This document shows, piece after piece, positions 1-8,099 of a stretch of DNA of 60,743 bases. A model generated the notes under the pieces. That model worked only from the letters and a program-made list of their open reading frames with translations. It ran no database searches and had not been told where the DNA came from. The stretch is from Geodermatophilus poikilotrophus (lineage in GTDB: Bacteria > Actinomycetota > Actinomycetes > Mycobacteriales > Geodermatophilaceae): assembly GCF_900111455.1 (NCBI RefSeq), contig NZ_FOIE01000007.1, forward strand, positions 1-60,743, in the 5' to 3' direction. A program made the translations under genes and the position numbers. Position 1 is the stretch's first letter. Each line of letters opens with the position of its first letter.

Positions 1-941
1 ACCCGCTCGACCGGCACGGCCTCCTTCTCCACCACCGGACGCTCGGCGTGCAGGGTGACCTCGTGCTCCTCCTCGGAGATCGCCGGCCCGTCCAGGGCGT
101 TGCCGACGTTGGCGTCGGTGATCGGCTCGCGCTCGACCCGGACCTCCTCGCGGGAGACCGGCACCGTCTCGGTCACGTTCTCGGTGACCACGTACTTGCG
201 CAGCCGGGCCCGGCCGACCTCCTCGGAGCGGGTGCCCACGTTGAGGCGCTCCTCCGAACGGGTCATCGCGTTGTCGGTGGTCGGGCCGGAGACGTCCCGG
301 CCGACGACGCCGGCCTCGCCGGTGTGGTCGGCTCGCCCGTCCCGGTCGCGGTCCGTGCGGCCCGACGTCCCCGCGGCCATCCCGGCCGTCCCCGCGGCGC
401 CGGCGGCCATCCCGGCCGTCCCGGTGGTCTCGGTCGTCGTCGAGGGGTCGACGACGTCGCGGTCGCGGCCGCTGCCGGCCGTCCCCGTCGTCGTGGTGGG
501 GTCGACGACGTCGCGGTCGCGGCCGCTGTCGGCCGTCCCCGCGGTCGCCGTCGTCGTCGAGGGGTCCATGACCGCCTGCTGGTCGCGGTCGACCCGGCCC
601 ACGGTGGTGTCGGTCTGCGTCCCCTGGCCGACCTGCATGCCGTAGTAGCGGTAGAGCTCCTGCTCCTCCTGCGGCGACAGGTGCCCGTCGGTGTCGACCT
701 TCGGGGCGTCCTTGACCTGGCTCTTGCTCACCGGTACGCGGAGACCGTCGTCGGTGAGGTCGGCGTCCCGGATCGGGACGAAGGACTCCTTGGTGCCGAA
801 CAGGCCGGTACGCACCGTGACCCACTCCGGCTGACCGCTCTCGTCGTCGAGGTAGACCTCCGAGGCCGAGCCGATCTTGTCACCGCTCTGGTCGTAGACG
901 TCCTTGCCGATCACGCGGCTGATGGCTTCAGTGCCGATCAT
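1..941 (-). CDS. PRC-barrel / DUF2382 (YsnF-AvaK type) stress protein, 3' end cut by window edge
   Basis: The ATG at 941 opens a PRC-barrel domain (about residues 1-100, beginning MIGTEAISRVIGKDVYD, with SASEVYLDDESGQPEWVTV). The C-terminal half is a DUF2382 domain, recognisable from TRSEERLNVG, LRKYVVTENVTETVPV and VRVEREPI. The frame is still open at base 1, so the C-terminus lies outside the window. The linker (about residues 125-200) is low-complexity and built of repeats of the type GRDRDVVDPSTTT. This architecture is common in desiccation- and oxidation-tolerant actinobacteria and cyanobacteria, where it is linked to general stress. Its biochemical role is not known. It is divergent from the DUF3097 gene. 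Confidence 0.85.
   Translation of the reverse strand, partial: MIGTEAISRVIGKDVYDQSGDKIGSASEVYLDDESGQPEWVTVRTGLFGTKESFVPIRDADLTDDGLRVPVSKSQVKDAPKVDTDGHLSPQEEQELYRYYGMQVGQGTQTDTTVGRVDRDQQAVMDPSTTTATAGTADSGRDRDVVDPTTTTGTAGSGRDRDVVDPSTTTETTGTAGMAAGAAGTAGMAAGTSGRTDRDRDGRADHTGEAGVVGRDVSGPTTDNAMTRSEERLNVGTRSEEVGRARLRKYVVTENVTETVPVSREEVRVEREPITDANVGNALDGPAISEEEHEVTLHAERPVVEKEAVPVER
401..560 (-). repeat. 54-bp in-frame tandem repeat in the PRC-barrel gene linker
   Basis: Two near-identical 54-bp units, starting at about 444 and 498, each encode 18 residues ending in a DRDVVDP-TTT motif. Shorter Ala/Gly/Met-rich duplications lie just beyond at about 370-430. The period is a multiple of three, so changes in copy number would keep the reading frame. 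Confidence 0.7.
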
Positions 942-1154
942 CGTGGCTGTCGCTCCCGTCTGAGCAGGGGTGTTCCGGTCGGACAGAGGGGTGTCCGCCG
1001 AGCGGATCACGAAACGGCATCGGTCCACCCGACACGCCCAGGTGGACTGGACATCGGCGTGCGACCCGGTCAGGGGACCGACCGGTGTCCCATATCCCCT
1101 GCTCAGCGCGCATGCAACGGGGTGTCGCCTGCTCCTGCGGTGGGGTGGCGAAGG

Positions 1155-1169
1155 GTGACCTCGGGTCAC
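1155..1169. promoter_or_regulatory. candidate operator: 6-bp inverted repeat before the DUF3097 gene
   Basis: GTGACC-TCG-GGTCAC is a perfect 6-bp inverted repeat ending 16 bases before the GTG at 1186. It lies between divergent genes, so it could be an operator. It is short and could be chance in such GC-rich DNA. Confidence 0.3.
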
Positions 1170-1185
1170 GATCGACCGCTCGGGC

Positions 1186-2064
1186 GTGTCGCAGACGATC
1201 CGCACCGGCGCGTCGCCTCCGCCGTCCGGCCCCCGCCTGCTCATCCTGGAGGGCGTGCCCCCCCGCTCGCCGTACGACAACCTGGTGCACCCGCGCACCG
1301 TCAAGAAGCCCAGCCCCCAGGTCGAGGCCGAGCGCGACCTGGTCGTCGAGGACCCGAGCTCCGGGTTCGTGGGCGCCGTGGTGCGCTGCGAGAAGGACGT
1401 CGTCCACCTCGAGGACCGCTTCGGGAAGGTGCGCGCCTACCCGCTCGGCCCCGGGTTCTGGGTCGACGGCCGCCCGGTCGTCCTCGTCCGCCCGAGGCCG
1501 CAGGCGCCGGTGGCCCCGACCCGCAGCGCGTCGGGCTCGACCTACGTCGCCGGCGCCCGGGCCCGGGTCGCCCGCGAGGGCCGGATCTACGTCGAGGGCA
1601 AGCACGACGCCGAGCTCGTCGAGAAGGTCTGGGGCCACGACCTGCGCATCGAGGGCGTCGTCGTGGAGCCGCTGCACGGCGTCGACGACCTGCCCGGCAT
1701 CGTGCACGACTTCCGCCCGGCGTCCGGACGGCGGCTCGGGGTGCTGGTCGACCACCTGGTGACCGGCTCCAAGGAGTCCCGCATCGCCGCCCAGGTGACC
1801 GGGGACCACGCCCTGGTGGTCGGCCACCCGTTCATCGACATCTGGCAGGCCGTCAAGCCGTCGGTCGTCGGCATCAGGGCGTGGCCGGTCGTGCCCAAGG
1901 GCGAGTCCTGGAAGGACGGCGTCTGCCGTCGGCTGGGCTGGGAGGACGACACCGGCTACGTCTGGGCGCAGCGGATCCTCGCCCGGGTGCGCACCTGGAC
2001 CGACCTGGAGCCGGCGCTGATCGGCCGGGTCGAGGAGCTCATCGACTTCGTGACGACGGACTGA
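1186..2064 (+). CDS. DUF3097 family protein with TOPRIM-like core
   Basis: 292 residues from GTG 1186. The family is conserved in actinobacteria and has no assigned function. The central region IYVEGKHDAELVEKVWG followed by GVLVDHLVTGSKES has the Glu and Asp spacing of a TOPRIM fold (residues about 134-200), as in primases, OLD nucleases and M5 RNases. The N-terminus carries the family motif PRSPYDNLVHPRTVKKPSPQ. A nuclease or other nucleic-acid role is therefore possible but is inference. It converges on the aldo/keto reductase gene, with a GC-rich palindromic element between the two stops. Confidence 0.85.
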   Translation: MSQTIRTGASPPPSGPRLLILEGVPPRSPYDNLVHPRTVKKPSPQVEAERDLVVEDPSSGFVGAVVRCEKDVVHLEDRFGKVRAYPLGPGFWVDGRPVVLVRPRPQAPVAPTRSASGSTYVAGARARVAREGRIYVEGKHDAELVEKVWGHDLRIEGVVVEPLHGVDDLPGIVHDFRPASGRRLGVLVDHLVTGSKESRIAAQVTGDHALVVGHPFIDIWQAVKPSVVGIRAWPVVPKGESWKDGVCRRLGWEDDTGYVWAQRILARVRTWTDLEPALIGRVEELIDFVTTD

Positions 2065-2068
2065 GGGC

Positions 2069-2135
2069 GGACCCCGGCCCCCACCGTCGCAGGCCCCTGC
2101 GGGCGGGCGCACGAGCGGTGCGGGGCGGGGGGTCC
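2069..2135. repeat. stop-adjacent palindromic element, copy 1 (bidirectional terminator candidate)
   Basis: Outer arms GGACCCCGGCCCC and GGGGCGGGGGGTCC pair with one bulge. It fills the space between the convergent DUF3097 and aldo/keto reductase genes and starts 4 bases after one stop and 4 bases before the other. It belongs to the family also seen at 7983, 14032, 28044 and elsewhere. Confidence 0.65.
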
Positions 2136-2139
2136 TCCG

Positions 2140-2979
2140 TCAGCCCGGGATGTAGTTGAAGGTGTCCGGGTCGGGACCGGTGCGCTCGCCGCGGTCCAGA
2201 CCGGTGAGCGTGGCCATGTCCCCGGTGCCGAGCTGGAAGTCGAACAGCTCGAAGTTCTCCTGCATGCGCTGGCGGGAGACCGACTTCGGGAAGACGACGT
2301 CCCCGCGCTGCACGTGCCACCGCAGCACGACCTGGGCGGGGGTGCGGTCCAGCCGCTCGGCGATGGCCACGATCGCCGGGTCGTCGAGCACCTTGCCCTG
2401 GGCGATCGGCGACCAGGCCTCGGTGACGATCTCGTGGTCGGCGTCGAAGGCCCGCAGCTCCTCCTGCGTGAGGTAGGGGTGCACCTCGATCTGGTTGACC
2501 GCGGGGCGCACCTGGGTCTCGCTGAACAGCCGGCGCAGGTGGTGGGTCTGGAAGTTGGAGACGCCGATCGCGCGGCAGCGGCCGCTGGCGTAGATCTCCT
2601 CCATCGCCTTCCAGGTCTCGATGTAGTCCACGTCGATCCCGGGCAGCGGCCAGTGGACGAGGAAGAGGTCGAGGTACTCGAGGCCGAGGTCGGCCAGCGA
2701 CTGGTCGAAGGCGCGCAGCGCGTCGTCGCGGCGGTGGAAGCCGTTGTTCAGCTTGCTGGTCACGAAGACCTCGCCGCGGTCGATGCCCGAGTTGGCGACG
2801 GCCTCACCGACACCCTTCTCGTTGCCGTACATCTCAGCGGTGTCGATGTGCCGGTAACCGATCTCCAGGGCCGTGGAGACGGCGTCGGCGGTGTCCTCCG
2901 GCGGGACCTGGTAGACGCCGAACCCCAGCTGGGGGATCTCGACGCCGTTGTTGAGTCGGATCGTGGGCACGGTGGCCAC
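2140..2979 (-). CDS. aldo/keto reductase (2,5-diketo-D-gluconate reductase type)
   Basis: 279 residues. GTG 2979 is preceded by GAGGAG at a good distance and gives the usual N-terminus VATVPTIRLNNGVEIPQLGFG. The AKR catalytic tetrad is visible as DTAEMYGNEKG (Asp, Tyr), VTSKLNNG (Lys) and LFLVHWPLPG (His). The C-terminal NADPH loop reads FPKSVSRQRMQENFELF. Such enzymes reduce aldehydes and small ketones with NADPH in the cytosol. The natural substrate cannot be read from the sequence. Confidence 0.93.
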   Translation of the reverse strand: MATVPTIRLNNGVEIPQLGFGVYQVPPEDTADAVSTALEIGYRHIDTAEMYGNEKGVGEAVANSGIDRGEVFVTSKLNNGFHRRDDALRAFDQSLADLGLEYLDLFLVHWPLPGIDVDYIETWKAMEEIYASGRCRAIGVSNFQTHHLRRLFSETQVRPAVNQIEVHPYLTQEELRAFDADHEIVTEAWSPIAQGKVLDDPAIVAIAERLDRTPAQVVLRWHVQRGDVVFPKSVSRQRMQENFELFDFQLGTGDMATLTGLDRGERTGPDPDTFNYIPG

Positions 2980-3078
2980 GAGGGCTCCTCTCGCTGGCGG
3001 ATGGGGGCGCCGCGCACGCACGGGGCGCGCGGCCTGCCTACCGACCGCCTACCCGGTCACCCGGCCCTCAACCCGTCG

Positions 3079-4260
3079 TCAGAAGTAGTCGAGCAGCTGG
3101 ACCGGCGGGCCGGAGGCGAGGAGGTCCAGCGCGGCCGGGTCGTCCGGGCCGGAGACCAGCCCGGCCAGCGCCGCCGCCCGTCCGGTGGTGATCCCGCAGT
3201 AGAGCTGCGCGAACCCGCGGACGTCGAGGGTCAGCCCGGGCTCGCGGCGGGGGCGGCGCAGCTCCCCGGCGCCGTCGGCGAGCTCCAGCTCCCACGGCCC
3301 GGTATTCTCCGTCACGACCGGGTCGAGCAGCGTGAACGCCACCCGCCCGCGCACGTGCCCCGGCCAGCCGCGGTCGGCGACGGCGCGCACCACGTCGACC
3401 GGTCGGTGCATGAACGCCGCCCTCGGACCCTCCGGTGAGCGCTCGAGCGGCAGCACGCCGGACACCGCGTCGCCGGCCAGCAGCGGCAGCCGCACGGTGC
3501 GGGTCACGGTGCGCCAGCCGGCCAGCACCCCGACCAGCGCCCGCGCGGCCTGGTCGGTGACCGCGAGCAGGTCGTGCACCGTCAGCCGCGCCTCGGGCCC
3601 GTAGCCGGTGCCGCGCTCGTACACCAGGACGCCGGTGGGGACGCCGTCCTGCTCGGCGACGGTGAGACCGTCCACCCCGTCGGGCCACCGGCCCTCGTGC
3701 GGCAGGTCGAAGGCGCCGCCGCGGCGGGTGAGCAGCCCGGCGCGGGGCCGGGCGAGCGTCCCGTAGAGCGCGTCGACGACGGCCAGGTCGGCCGGCTCCC
3801 CCGGGCGCACGGAGACGCCGGGCACCGGCGCCGACGGCAGCGCGGCGGTGTCCAGGTCGGCCCGCTGCAGCGCGCCCACGACCTCCCACCCGAGCCGCCG
3901 GTACACCGCCGACACGGTCGGGTGGAGCGCGCTGACCGCCGCGCCCCGCTCCCGCCCGCGGGCCAGCAGGCCGGTGAGCAGCGCACGGGCCACCCCGGCG
4001 CTGCGGTACTCGGGCAGGACGGCGACGCCACCGACGTCGGCCGTGGCAAGCGCCCGGCCGCCCCACCACTGCTCGTGGCCGGTGTCGGTGGCCTTGCCGA
4101 CCAGCCGGCCGCGCCCGTCGAACGCGCCCAGCCGCAGCACGCCGTCGACCGCTCGCAGCGCCCGCGCCGGCGCCGCCACCGGGCCGCCGAAGGCCAGCCG
4201 GCCCAGCTCCCAGGCGGCGGGCAGCTCGTCGTCGGCCAGCGGCCGCACGGTGAGGCTCAC
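3079..4260 (-). CDS. Eis-like GNAT N-acetyltransferase
   Basis: 393 residues, the normal length for the Eis/GNAT group that has two GNAT domains and a C-terminal SCP2-like domain. The N-terminal GNAT core shows VLPEYRSAGVARALLTGLL (acetyl-CoA loop) and TVSAVYRRLGWEVVG. The C-terminus ends in DYF, close to the C-terminal carboxylate used by Eis-type enzymes. The GTG start at 4260 overlaps the MFS stop in GTGA, so the two genes are translationally coupled. It may acetylate amines, possibly drugs, exported or sensed together with the transporter. The substrate is unknown. Confidence 0.85.
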   Translation of the reverse strand: MSLTVRPLADDELPAAWELGRLAFGGPVAAPARALRAVDGVLRLGAFDGRGRLVGKATDTGHEQWWGGRALATADVGGVAVLPEYRSAGVARALLTGLLARGRERGAAVSALHPTVSAVYRRLGWEVVGALQRADLDTAALPSAPVPGVSVRPGEPADLAVVDALYGTLARPRAGLLTRRGGAFDLPHEGRWPDGVDGLTVAEQDGVPTGVLVYERGTGYGPEARLTVHDLLAVTDQAARALVGVLAGWRTVTRTVRLPLLAGDAVSGVLPLERSPEGPRAAFMHRPVDVVRAVADRGWPGHVRGRVAFTLLDPVVTENTGPWELELADGAGELRRPRREPGLTLDVRGFAQLYCGITTGRAAALAGLVSGPDDPAALDLLASGPPVQLLDYF

Positions 4261-5498
4261 GCGGCGTCCCGGGCCAGGTCCGGCGCGGCCGGCGCGGTCC
4301 GGGGGCGCAGCAGCGGCGCGCCGGCCAGCGCGATGAGCGCGGCGACCGCCGCGGCTCCCGCCGGGACGGCGAACGCGGACTCCGCTCCCCAGGCGTCGAC
4401 GGCGGCGCCGGCCAGCGCGGACCCGGCGGTGACACCCAGGGTGAGCCCGGTGGTGGTCCACGACAGGGCCTCGGTCAGGGCGGTGCGCGGCACCCGCGAC
4501 TCGACCAGCGAGGTCCCCGAGACCAGCACCGGCGCGATCGCCGTGCCGGCGAGGAAGCCCGCCGCCACCAGCACCGGCAGGGAGCCCACCCCCCACAGCA
4601 GCTGCGCGGCCAGGCCGAAGGCGAGGGCGGTGACCAGGAAGCGCGCGGCCAGCGTCCCGGGCAGCCGGGCCACGCCGTAGAGCAGGCCGGCCACGAGGCT
4701 GCCGAACGCGTAGACGGCCAGCGCGAGCCCGGCGAGGGCGGGGGCACCCTCCTCGTCGGCGAACCCCACCACGACGACGTCCATCGCGCCGAAGACCGTG
4801 CCGACGGCGGCGTAGGTGACGGCGACGACCAGCACCGTCGCGTTGAGCGCGGCCCACCGGCGGGGCGGCGCGCCGGGGTCGACGGGCTGGACGGCGGGCT
4901 CGGTGGCCCGCTGGCGGGCGAGCCAGAGCCCGCCGACCGCACCGAGCGTGATCCCGGTGAGGAAGCCGACGGGCGGCGCGACGAGCGTGGCCAGCAGCGT
5001 CACCAGCGGCGGACCGACCACGAAGACGACCTCGTCGACGACGGCCTCCAGCGCGAAGGCGGTCTGCCGGCGGCCCGGCTCGGCCAGCGCCTCCGCCCAG
5101 CGCGCCCGCACCAGCGACCCGATGTTGGGCCCGCTGGCGCCGCAGAGCGCCGCCAGCACGAACCAGCTCCACCGGGGCGCGCCGAGGGTCACCGCGGCCA
5201 CGAAGCCGTAGCCGGTGAGCACGTAGCCGGTCATCGCCCAGCGCAGGACGGCGCCCTGCCCGCGGCGGTCCATGGCGCGCGCCCACTGCGGGCTGGCGAC
5301 GGAGAAGCTCAGCGCGAGCGTGCCCGACACGGCGCCGGCCAGGCCGTAGCTGCCGGTCTCACCGGCGACGAGCAGCACGGCGCCCAGGCCGAGCATGGGG
5401 ATGGGCAGCCGGGCGACCCACCCGGCGAAGGAGAACGCCACCGAGCCGGGGACGGCGAACAGTCGGGCGTAGGGACTGAACACGGTGCGGGGTGACAC
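4257..5498 (-). CDS. MFS transporter, drug-efflux-like
   Basis: 413 residues with about 12 hydrophobic segments. The N-terminal helix follows VFSPYARLFAVPGSVAFSFAGW, and a loop of type QWARAMDRRGQGAVLRW sits between helices 2 and 3, as in MFS permeases. The GTG at 5498 is preferred; a GTG at 5483 is possible but lacks a ribosome site. It is coupled to the downstream Eis-like acetyltransferase. This resembles actinobacterial drug or amine efflux pairs, but no substrate can be assigned. Confidence 0.85.
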   Translation of the reverse strand: MSPRTVFSPYARLFAVPGSVAFSFAGWVARLPIPMLGLGAVLLVAGETGSYGLAGAVSGTLALSFSVASPQWARAMDRRGQGAVLRWAMTGYVLTGYGFVAAVTLGAPRWSWFVLAALCGASGPNIGSLVRARWAEALAEPGRRQTAFALEAVVDEVVFVVGPPLVTLLATLVAPPVGFLTGITLGAVGGLWLARQRATEPAVQPVDPGAPPRRWAALNATVLVVAVTYAAVGTVFGAMDVVVVGFADEEGAPALAGLALAVYAFGSLVAGLLYGVARLPGTLAARFLVTALAFGLAAQLLWGVGSLPVLVAAGFLAGTAIAPVLVSGTSLVESRVPRTALTEALSWTTTGLTLGVTAGSALAGAAVDAWGAESAFAVPAGAAAVAALIALAGAPLLRPRTAPAAPDLARDAA

Positions 5499-5653
5499 GG
5501 GACGTCTCGCGCTTCCTGGCCACGGGCGAGTGCGGGGCTGCCCGCCGGTCTCTCGGGTGGCCCCGCGACGGTAGCAACGCGCCCCGGCGACCCGCCGCCG
5601 AGAATCCACGGCTCGGCGTGCCGTCGGAGAGCTGCTTGACGGTTCATGCACTC

Positions 5654-5671
5654 TGTGTGAGCGGTCGCACA
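5654..5671. promoter_or_regulatory. imperfect palindrome in the promoter region of the secreted-protein gene
   Basis: GTGTGAGCGGTCGCACAC has matching GTGTG/CACAC ends. It lies 28 bases before the GTG at 5700 and just after a TTGACG (5636-5641) that could serve as a -35 box. It could bind a regulator. No convincing -10 box was found. Confidence 0.3.
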
Positions 5672-5699
5672 CGCACCGCACCCCTGCCGAAGGAGTCCC

Positions 5700-6575
5700 G
5701 TGTCCGCGACCTCCCGCCCGCGCCTGCTGCCAGCCGTCGTCCTCGGTCTCGCCGTCCTGCTCGCCCCGGGGACCGCCGCTGCCAAGGGCGGCGACGACCC
5801 GGTCGCCTCCGCCGAGGACGGCGCGACGACGACCACCGCCACGGCCGGTGACTTCGCCGTCACCGTCAACGGCCGCGTGACGAACCCGGCCGCCGGTCAG
5901 GAGGCCCGGTTGCGCGACGTGACCCCGACCGGCCCGATCGCCGTCCGCGGACGGCACGTCGGGTTCACGATCGACCCCGCGACGCTCGGCGTGCACGACT
6001 ACACGCTGACCGGCGCGCCGGACCCGCAGCGGATGGTGACCGCCCCGACCGTCGTCTTCGCCTCGAAGGTGCCGCAGCTGACCGCGGCCCAGCTGCGGAG
6101 CGTGCGGATCGGCGAGCTGCGGCTGCGCGACGGCGTCCTCGTCGCGGAGTTCACCACCGCCGCCGGCAAGCTCAAGGTGCAGGCCAAGGACGCCCCGCAG
6201 GGCGGCATCTTCCAGATGGAGCAGGAGTTCGGCGGCCCGGTCGAGTACGTGCACACGCTGGGCCCGACGCTCTTCTACTTCGTCAACGAGTACACCGGGA
6301 AGGTCAACTTCGGGAACGGCGTCCCCGGCGACACGACGCACCAGATGCTGCTCGGCAAGGACAGCCCGCAGGTGGCCACCAAGCTCGCCCAGGACGGGAC
6401 GACGACCCGCTGGTCGGTCGCCTCGGGCGGCCGGATGGGCGGCGTGCTCGGCGAGGACGCGATCGAGCTGTCCGCCGGCGCCACCGACTGCACCAGCGAC
6501 TGCCAGGCCCGCAACCGGATCCGGGGTTCGGTGCCGGTGCCGCCGGAGCCGGTGTCGCCGACCCCGATCGGCTGA
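5700..6575 (+). CDS. secreted protein of unknown function
   Basis: 291 residues from GTG 5700, with AAGGAG 5-10 bases upstream. Residues 1-28 form a signal peptide: basic start, hydrophobic LLPAVVLGLAVLLAP, then AAA. The mature part has no family I recognise. It is rich in beta-prone segments and ends with two nearby cysteines (DCTSDC) and a Pro-rich tail. The dipeptide pattern VSGR seen in cell-wall proteins is absent and there is no LPXTG, so it is probably released or loosely wall-bound. A perfect palindrome 15 bases downstream is a likely terminator. Confidence 0.7.
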   Translation: MSATSRPRLLPAVVLGLAVLLAPGTAAAKGGDDPVASAEDGATTTTATAGDFAVTVNGRVTNPAAGQEARLRDVTPTGPIAVRGRHVGFTIDPATLGVHDYTLTGAPDPQRMVTAPTVVFASKVPQLTAAQLRSVRIGELRLRDGVLVAEFTTAAGKLKVQAKDAPQGGIFQMEQEFGGPVEYVHTLGPTLFYFVNEYTGKVNFGNGVPGDTTHQMLLGKDSPQVATKLAQDGTTTRWSVASGGRMGGVLGEDAIELSAGATDCTSDCQARNRIRGSVPVPPEPVSPTPIG

Positions 6576-6590
6576 CCTCCGCACTCCCCG

Positions 6591-6626
6591 GGTGGGGGGC
6601 GACCGGAGCTCCGGTCGCCCCCCACC
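6591..6626. terminator. perfect 36-bp palindrome between the secreted-protein gene and moaA
   Basis: The 18-base arm GGTGGGGGGCGACCGGAG is followed directly by its exact reverse complement. It starts 15 bases after the stop at 6575. A GC-only hairpin of this size is a strong intrinsic-like terminator for a high-GC genome. It could also be a dyad operator for moaA, whose start is 51 bases further on. Confidence 0.75.
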
Positions 6627-6677
6627 GCCCGTTCGGGGAGCGGCACGGCGTCGTCCTCCCGCACTACATTCGCAGGC

Positions 6678-7730
6678 GTGACCTCGACCAGCCCGCTCCC
6701 GGACCCGGTGGTCCGCCGTCCGGATCCCGCCCCCGGCACCGGTGGGCTGGTGGACCGGCACGGCCGGGTGGCGACCGACCTGCGGGTGTCGCTGACCGAC
6801 CGGTGCAACCTGCGCTGCACGTACTGCATGCCGCCCGAGGGCCTGGACTGGCTGCCCAAGGTCGAGGTGCTCACCGACGAGGAGGTCGCCCGGCTGGTCC
6901 GCATCGGCGTCGAGCAGCTGGGCATCCGCGAGGTCCGCTTCACCGGCGGTGAGCCGCTGCTGCGTCCCGGCCTGGTCGGCATCGTCGCCGCCGCCACCGC
7001 GCTCGAGCCCCGCCCCGAGGTCAGCCTGACCACCAACGCGATCGGCCTGGCCCGGGTCGCTCCGGCGCTGGCCGCCGCCGGGCTGGACCGGATCAACTGC
7101 AGCCTCGACACCGTCGACCGGGACCGGTTCAAGCAGCTCACCCACCGCGACCGGCTCGACGACGTCCTCGCCGGGCTGGCCGCCGCCCAGGCCGCCGGGC
7201 TCACCCCGGTCAAGGTCAACGCCGTCCTGCTGCGCGGGATGAACGAGGAGGACGCCGTCCCGCTGCTGGACTTCTGCCTCGAGCACGGCTACCAGCTGCG
7301 CTTCATCGAGCAGATGCCGCTGGACGCCCACCACGCCTGGACCCGGGGCGAGATGGTCACTGCCGAGGACATCCTCGAGCGGCTGTCGGCGGCGCACACC
7401 CTGACCCCGGACACCGAGGAGCGCGGCTCGGCCCCGGCCGAGCGCTGGCTGGTCGACGGCGGCCCGGCGACCGTCGGCGTCATCGCCTCGGTGACCCGCT
7501 CCTTCTGCGGCAGCTGCGACCGCACCCGGCTGACCGCCGACGGGCAGGTCCGCAACTGCCTGTTCGCCCGTGAGGAGTCCGACCTGCGGACGGCGCTGCG
7601 CGACGGCGCCAGCGACGCCGAGCTGGCCGACCGCTGGCGGATCGCCACCCTCGGCAAGCTGCCCGGGCACGGCATCGACGACCCGAGCTTCCTGCAGCCC
7701 GCGCGGCCCATGTCGGCGATCGGGGGCTGA
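6678..7730 (+). CDS. moaA: GTP 3',8-cyclase MoaA (molybdenum cofactor step 1)
   Basis: 350 residues. The radical-SAM cluster motif is DRCNLRCTYCMPPEG (Cys-x3-Cys-x2-Cys), followed by FTGGEPLLRPGL. The second, C-terminal 4Fe-4S site is in SFCGSCDRTRLTADGQVRNC, and the C-terminal Gly-Gly of active MoaA is present (SAIGG). It converts GTP to 3',8-cyclo-GTP. It is followed after 2 bases by moaD. No moaC is seen in the window, so that step must be encoded elsewhere. Confidence 0.97.
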   Translation: MTSTSPLPDPVVRRPDPAPGTGGLVDRHGRVATDLRVSLTDRCNLRCTYCMPPEGLDWLPKVEVLTDEEVARLVRIGVEQLGIREVRFTGGEPLLRPGLVGIVAAATALEPRPEVSLTTNAIGLARVAPALAAAGLDRINCSLDTVDRDRFKQLTHRDRLDDVLAGLAAAQAAGLTPVKVNAVLLRGMNEEDAVPLLDFCLEHGYQLRFIEQMPLDAHHAWTRGEMVTAEDILERLSAAHTLTPDTEERGSAPAERWLVDGGPATVGVIASVTRSFCGSCDRTRLTADGQVRNCLFAREESDLRTALRDGASDAELADRWRIATLGKLPGHGIDDPSFLQPARPMSAIGG

Positions 7731-7732
7731 CC

Positions 7733-7981
7733 GTGACCTCGAACGTCACCGTCCGATACTTCGCCGGGGCTCGTGCCGCCGCCGGCGTGGAGACCGAGAC
7801 CCGGGACGCCGGCACGCTCGACGAGCTCGTCGGCCAGATCGTCGAGACGCACGGGGAGCGGCTGCAGAAGGTGCTCACCGCCTGCTCGTTCCTCGTCGAC
7901 GGCACCCAGACCCGGGACCGGTCGGTGGCGCTGGCGCCGGGCGCGGTCGTCGACGTGCTGCCGCCCTTCGCCGGGGGCTGA
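7733..7981 (+). CDS. moaD: MoaD/ThiS-family sulfur carrier protein
   Basis: 82 residues with a ubiquitin-like beta-grasp fold. It starts VTVRYFAGARAAAGVE and ends in the obligatory LPPFAGG, whose terminal glycine is adenylated and thiocarboxylated. It forms molybdopterin synthase with MoaE, which is encoded 1.4 kb downstream on the other strand. The GTG start lies 2 bases after the moaA stop, so the pair is an operon. A palindromic element begins one base after its TGA. Confidence 0.95.
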   Translation: MTSNVTVRYFAGARAAAGVETETRDAGTLDELVGQIVETHGERLQKVLTACSFLVDGTQTRDRSVALAPGAVVDVLPPFAGG

Positions 7982-7982
7982 A

Positions 7983-8039
7983 GGAGGACCCCGTCCTCCT
8001 CACGCCTCGCACGCTCGGCGCGAGCCTCGGGACGGGGCC
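7983..8039. repeat. stop-adjacent palindromic element, copy 2 (terminator candidate for moaAD)
   Basis: The head GGAGGACCCCGTCCTCC begins one base after the moaD TGA and the tail is GGACGGGGCC. The inner part TCGCACGCTCGGCGCGAGC forms a second stem. It is a full-length member of the dispersed family. Confidence 0.75.
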
Positions 8040-8099
8040 GGCGGCGGGACCTTGCACGGGGGCCGCCCGTCCTGCTCACCTCCGTCGGAGAATGGGCCC

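Noticed and set aside
48..2159. A 703-codon open frame on the plus strand opposite and across the PRC-barrel and DUF3097 genes
   Set aside because: Its product is Arg/Gly/Pro/Val-rich low-complexity sequence with no domain. It overlaps recognised genes in other frames, as expected in DNA of this GC content.
6627..6677. A molybdenum-cofactor riboswitch before moaA
   Set aside because: The leader is only about 50 bases after the palindrome, too short for the known motif, and none of its helices was seen.
4257..7670. A frame of more than 1100 codons on the minus strand running through the MFS gene into moaA
   Set aside because: Only the part from 5498 down encodes a recognisable protein. The upstream part is antisense to the secreted-protein gene and moaA and has no domain.
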